Assembly (NCBI RefSeq): GCF_000152965.1
Contig: NZ_CH902583.1
Span: 2,919,694-2,983,693 of the forward strand
DNA length: 64,000 nucleotides
Origin: Roseobacter sp. MED193
GTDB taxonomy: Bacteria > Pseudomonadota > Alphaproteobacteria > Rhodobacterales > Rhodobacteraceae
Reading direction: 5' to 3'
Below, in pieces: positions 61,720 to 64,000 of the stretch (position 1 is its first letter; every line of letters begins with the position of its first letter). The notes beneath the pieces were generated by a model. That model was given only the letters and a program-made list of their open reading frames with translations. It ran no database searches and had not been told where the DNA came from. A program made the translations under genes and the position numbers.

Positions 61720-64000
61720 ATGATTTCCTATTTTGTGCGCCATCCGGTTGCCGCCAATCTGATCATGGCGCTGCTCTGCGTTCTGGGGGTTGGCGTCCTT
61801 AGCAATTTTGAGCGTGAAACCTTCCCTGAGTTCACCGCAAAGACAGTGGCCGCTTCGGTTCTCTACCCTGGCGCGTCAGCGCGAGATGTGGATGAGGAAA
61901 TCTGCACACCGCTGGAAGCGGCGCTCACAGGCACCTCTGGCATGACCGAGCTGACCTGTCTTTCTGTTGACGGTAGAGCAACTGCCACAGCGGAGTTAGA
62001 GGAAGGCGGTGATATCACGCTGTTCTTCAACGATGTCTTTTCTGCTGTGTCCAGCATCAATGATTTCCCTGCGAATGCAGAAACGCCCACTGTGGAAATC
62101 CAGGCGCGCAGCGATCTGGTTGCCCTAATTGCCGTCTCTGGGATCGCAGGAAAACAGGGGCTGATCGAATATGCCGATCAACTGGCCGACCGGCTGCGGG
62201 GCGTGTCTGGCGTAGCTGAAATCTCTGTTTCGGGCCTTACCGATCGCGAGTTGCAAGTGGCCTTTGATCAGGAGGCCCTATACCGGTTTGGCCTGTCGCC
62301 GCGCGATATTGTGGATGCAATCCAGGCGCGAAGCCTTAGCCAGCCCCTGGGCAGTGCCGATATGGAGGAAAACAGCCTGGTACTGCGCTATACAGACTCC
62401 CGGCGTTCGGTGGCGGATCTCGAAGACCTGATCGTGTTGCAAAACGCCTCCGGCAGTTTTGTAAGGCTGCGCGATCTGGCTGAGGTTCGGATGATGGATG
62501 CCGACGAAAATGTCGCCTCTTATATAGATGGGGATCAAGCGGCGATCCTGTCTGTTTCTAAATCCAAAAACACCGACAGTATTCGGGTGTTTGAAGCGGT
62601 GGACAAGATCCTGAGCGCAGAACGCGCAGCCTATCCCGATCCGTTTCGGCTGACCGTAACCAATAATATGACAGAATTGGTCGAAGAGCGCCTAAACCTG
62701 ATTGTCGAGAATATCGCCATCGGGCTGGTTCTGGTATTCTTCACAATGTGGCTGTTCTTTTCCCTGGGCGAGGCACTGTGGATTTCTGCGGCTCTGCCGG
62801 TATCCTTCCTTGGGACCCTATTTGTCATGAGTCTGCTGGGCATTACCATTAATATGATCACCCTGGTGGCGCTGTTAATGGCGGTTGGGCTGATCATGGA
62901 CGATTCCATCGTCATTGCGGAAAACATCGACAAATGGCGGACCCGCGTTGGCCCCGCTGAGGCTTCGGCGCGGGGGGCGCTAGAGGTCTTGCCCGGTGTC
63001 ACCTCTTCCTTTCTGACCACTGCTTGCGTGTTTGGACCCTTACTGTTCCTTGCAGGGGATATGGGACAAATTTTGCGATTTATCCCGATGGTGCTGCTCA
63101 TCACGCTGGCGATTTCACTGTTTGAGGGATTTTTCATTCTTCCGCACCACCTCAGTCAGGGCAAAGCGGGACAATCTAAGGCGCAAAAGCCTCGCCTGGC
63201 AGAACGCGGCCTGGAATGGGTAAAGGAGCGATGTGTACTGCCTGTTGCCACCTGGCTGGTATCCTGGCGTTATCTGACGATGGGTTCGGTCTTTGCCGTG
63301 TTAATTCTGTCGGTCAGCCTTATTGTCGCGGGATCGGTGAAGATGATCGGGTTCCCCTCTACCGAAAGCGACACGCTAACGATCCGCTTCTCCCTGACCT
63401 CTGGGATCAGCCGGGACCGCACCGTCGAGACCGTCGAGCAGTTGCTGGCGGGATTGCGGCAGGTGGATGAGGATCTCTCCCCAAATACCGAGGGAGGCGC
63501 TCCTTTGGTGGAGCGAGTTTTGGTCCGCTATGGGGTCAATTCCGAGGTCTATGACAATGGATCCAACACGGCCACGATCACCGTGGACCTGCTCACCAGT
63601 TCTGCCCGAAATGTCACGGCAGATGCAGTGCTTGAGGCCTGGCGCCTGGCTGCGGGTCCTTTGCCGGATCTGGTCCAGTCGTCTTTCTCGCAATCCGAGG
63701 TTGGCCCCGGCGGCTTTGATCTGGATGTGGAACTCACTGGCTATGATCTCGAAGAATTGGAGGCTGCCTCGACGGTGCTGCGCAATGACTTGCTGGCGCG
63801 CGCTGACGTGGTTGAAGCCTTTCAGGATTTTTATGGCGGCCGACAGGAAGTGCAGCTTACGCTGAATGAATATGGCTATCTCGTTGGGCTTACACCGCAG
63901 ACCCTGTCAGACCAGCTGCGCAGTGCTTTTGAGGGCACCGAGACCGACAGCTTCCGTTCCAATCAATCCGACATGGCGGTGCGGGTCGAACTGGGGGACA
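61720..64000 (+). CDS. RND efflux pump, AcrB family (5' part)
   Basis: At least 760 residues, running off the window; the family is about 1030 long. It starts MISYFVRHPVAANLIMALLC. The first porter domain includes ASVLYPGASARDVDEEICTP. The fourth helix has the proton-relay pair in LLMAVGLIMDDSIVIAENID. The second half restarts near WRYLTMGSVFAVLILSVSLI. An in-frame ATG at 61708 is possible but lacks a ribosome binding site. The substrate is unknown. Confidence 0.92.
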   Translation, partial: MISYFVRHPVAANLIMALLCVLGVGVLSNFERETFPEFTAKTVAASVLYPGASARDVDEEICTPLEAALTGTSGMTELTCLSVDGRATATAELEEGGDITLFFNDVFSAVSSINDFPANAETPTVEIQARSDLVALIAVSGIAGKQGLIEYADQLADRLRGVSGVAEISVSGLTDRELQVAFDQEALYRFGLSPRDIVDAIQARSLSQPLGSADMEENSLVLRYTDSRRSVADLEDLIVLQNASGSFVRLRDLAEVRMMDADENVASYIDGDQAAILSVSKSKNTDSIRVFEAVDKILSAERAAYPDPFRLTVTNNMTELVEERLNLIVENIAIGLVLVFFTMWLFFSLGEALWISAALPVSFLGTLFVMSLLGITINMITLVALLMAVGLIMDDSIVIAENIDKWRTRVGPAEASARGALEVLPGVTSSFLTTACVFGPLLFLAGDMGQILRFIPMVLLITLAISLFEGFFILPHHLSQGKAGQSKAQKPRLAERGLEWVKERCVLPVATWLVSWRYLTMGSVFAVLILSVSLIVAGSVKMIGFPSTESDTLTIRFSLTSGISRDRTVETVEQLLAGLRQVDEDLSPNTEGGAPLVERVLVRYGVNSEVYDNGSNTATITVDLLTSSARNVTADAVLEAWRLAAGPLPDLVQSSFSQSEVGPGGFDLDVELTGYDLEELEAASTVLRNDLLARADVVEAFQDFYGGRQEVQLTLNEYGYLVGLTPQTLSDQLRSAFEGTETDSFRSNQSDMAVRVELGD

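Overview
The window comes from an alphaproteobacterium of the Rhodobacteraceae, most likely the Roseobacter group. The evidence is the rRNA operon order 23S-5S-tRNA-fMet, the gene set (sulfonate catabolism with a TRAP transporter, many branched-chain-type and BMP-type ABC systems, P4-type integrases) and the overall codon use. All identifications rest on reading the sequence and recalling protein families; no database search was run.

Layout. 1-3842: end of the 16S-23S spacer, 23S rRNA, an unusually structured 23S-5S spacer, 5S rRNA, tRNA-fMet and a terminator. 3843-15267: an island-like stretch. Debris of conjugation and recombination genes (recombinase tail, VirD4/TraG fragment, later a MobC/relaxase pair) surrounds a five-gene operon whose genes all overlap by four bases. 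That operon encodes an exported protein with a SUEL-type lectin-like domain, two paralogous outer-membrane-type lipoproteins, a secreted trypsin-like zymogen and a secreted caspase-like protease. The island ends in queF followed by a queE remnant fused to a DUF1772 remnant. 15487-19369: LysR regulator, WrbA-type flavoprotein, DsbA-like oxidoreductase, EamA transporter and a decayed tyrosine recombinase. 19793-30019: a sulfonate catabolic operon (TRAP transporter, HpsN-type dehydrogenase, SDR and MDR dehydrogenases, UspA, sulfopyruvate decarboxylase ComDE, FMN-dependent hydroxy-acid oxidase) divergent from a LacI-type regulator, with a perfect palindromic operator between them.

30454-42916: an integration hotspot at tRNA-Ser(GCT). 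Three copies of a 17-bp sequence equal to the tRNA 3' end (32915, 38096, 42827) delimit two tandem islands of about 5.2 and 4.7 kb. Each carries its own tyrosine integrase plus a small serine recombinase. A third, P4-type integrase lies just outside the distal copy and has lost its catalytic-tyrosine end to an IS3-family element.

43107-53260: an amino-compound utilisation cluster (class III aminotransferase, M24 pita-bread hydrolase without metal ligands, M20 deacylase, GntR regulator, Liv-type ABC transporter with a small unknown protein). 53295-59831: a small exported protein, then a cytosine-deaminase-like amidohydrolase co-transcribed with a BMP/nucleoside-type ABC importer. 60351-64000: an RND efflux adaptor and pump, the pump running off the window.

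The strongest candidate for an undescribed system is the exported trypsin/caspase/lectin-like/lipoprotein operon at 4749-11794. The domains and the four-base overlaps are read directly from the sequence; the idea that it is an envelope protease cascade is inference.
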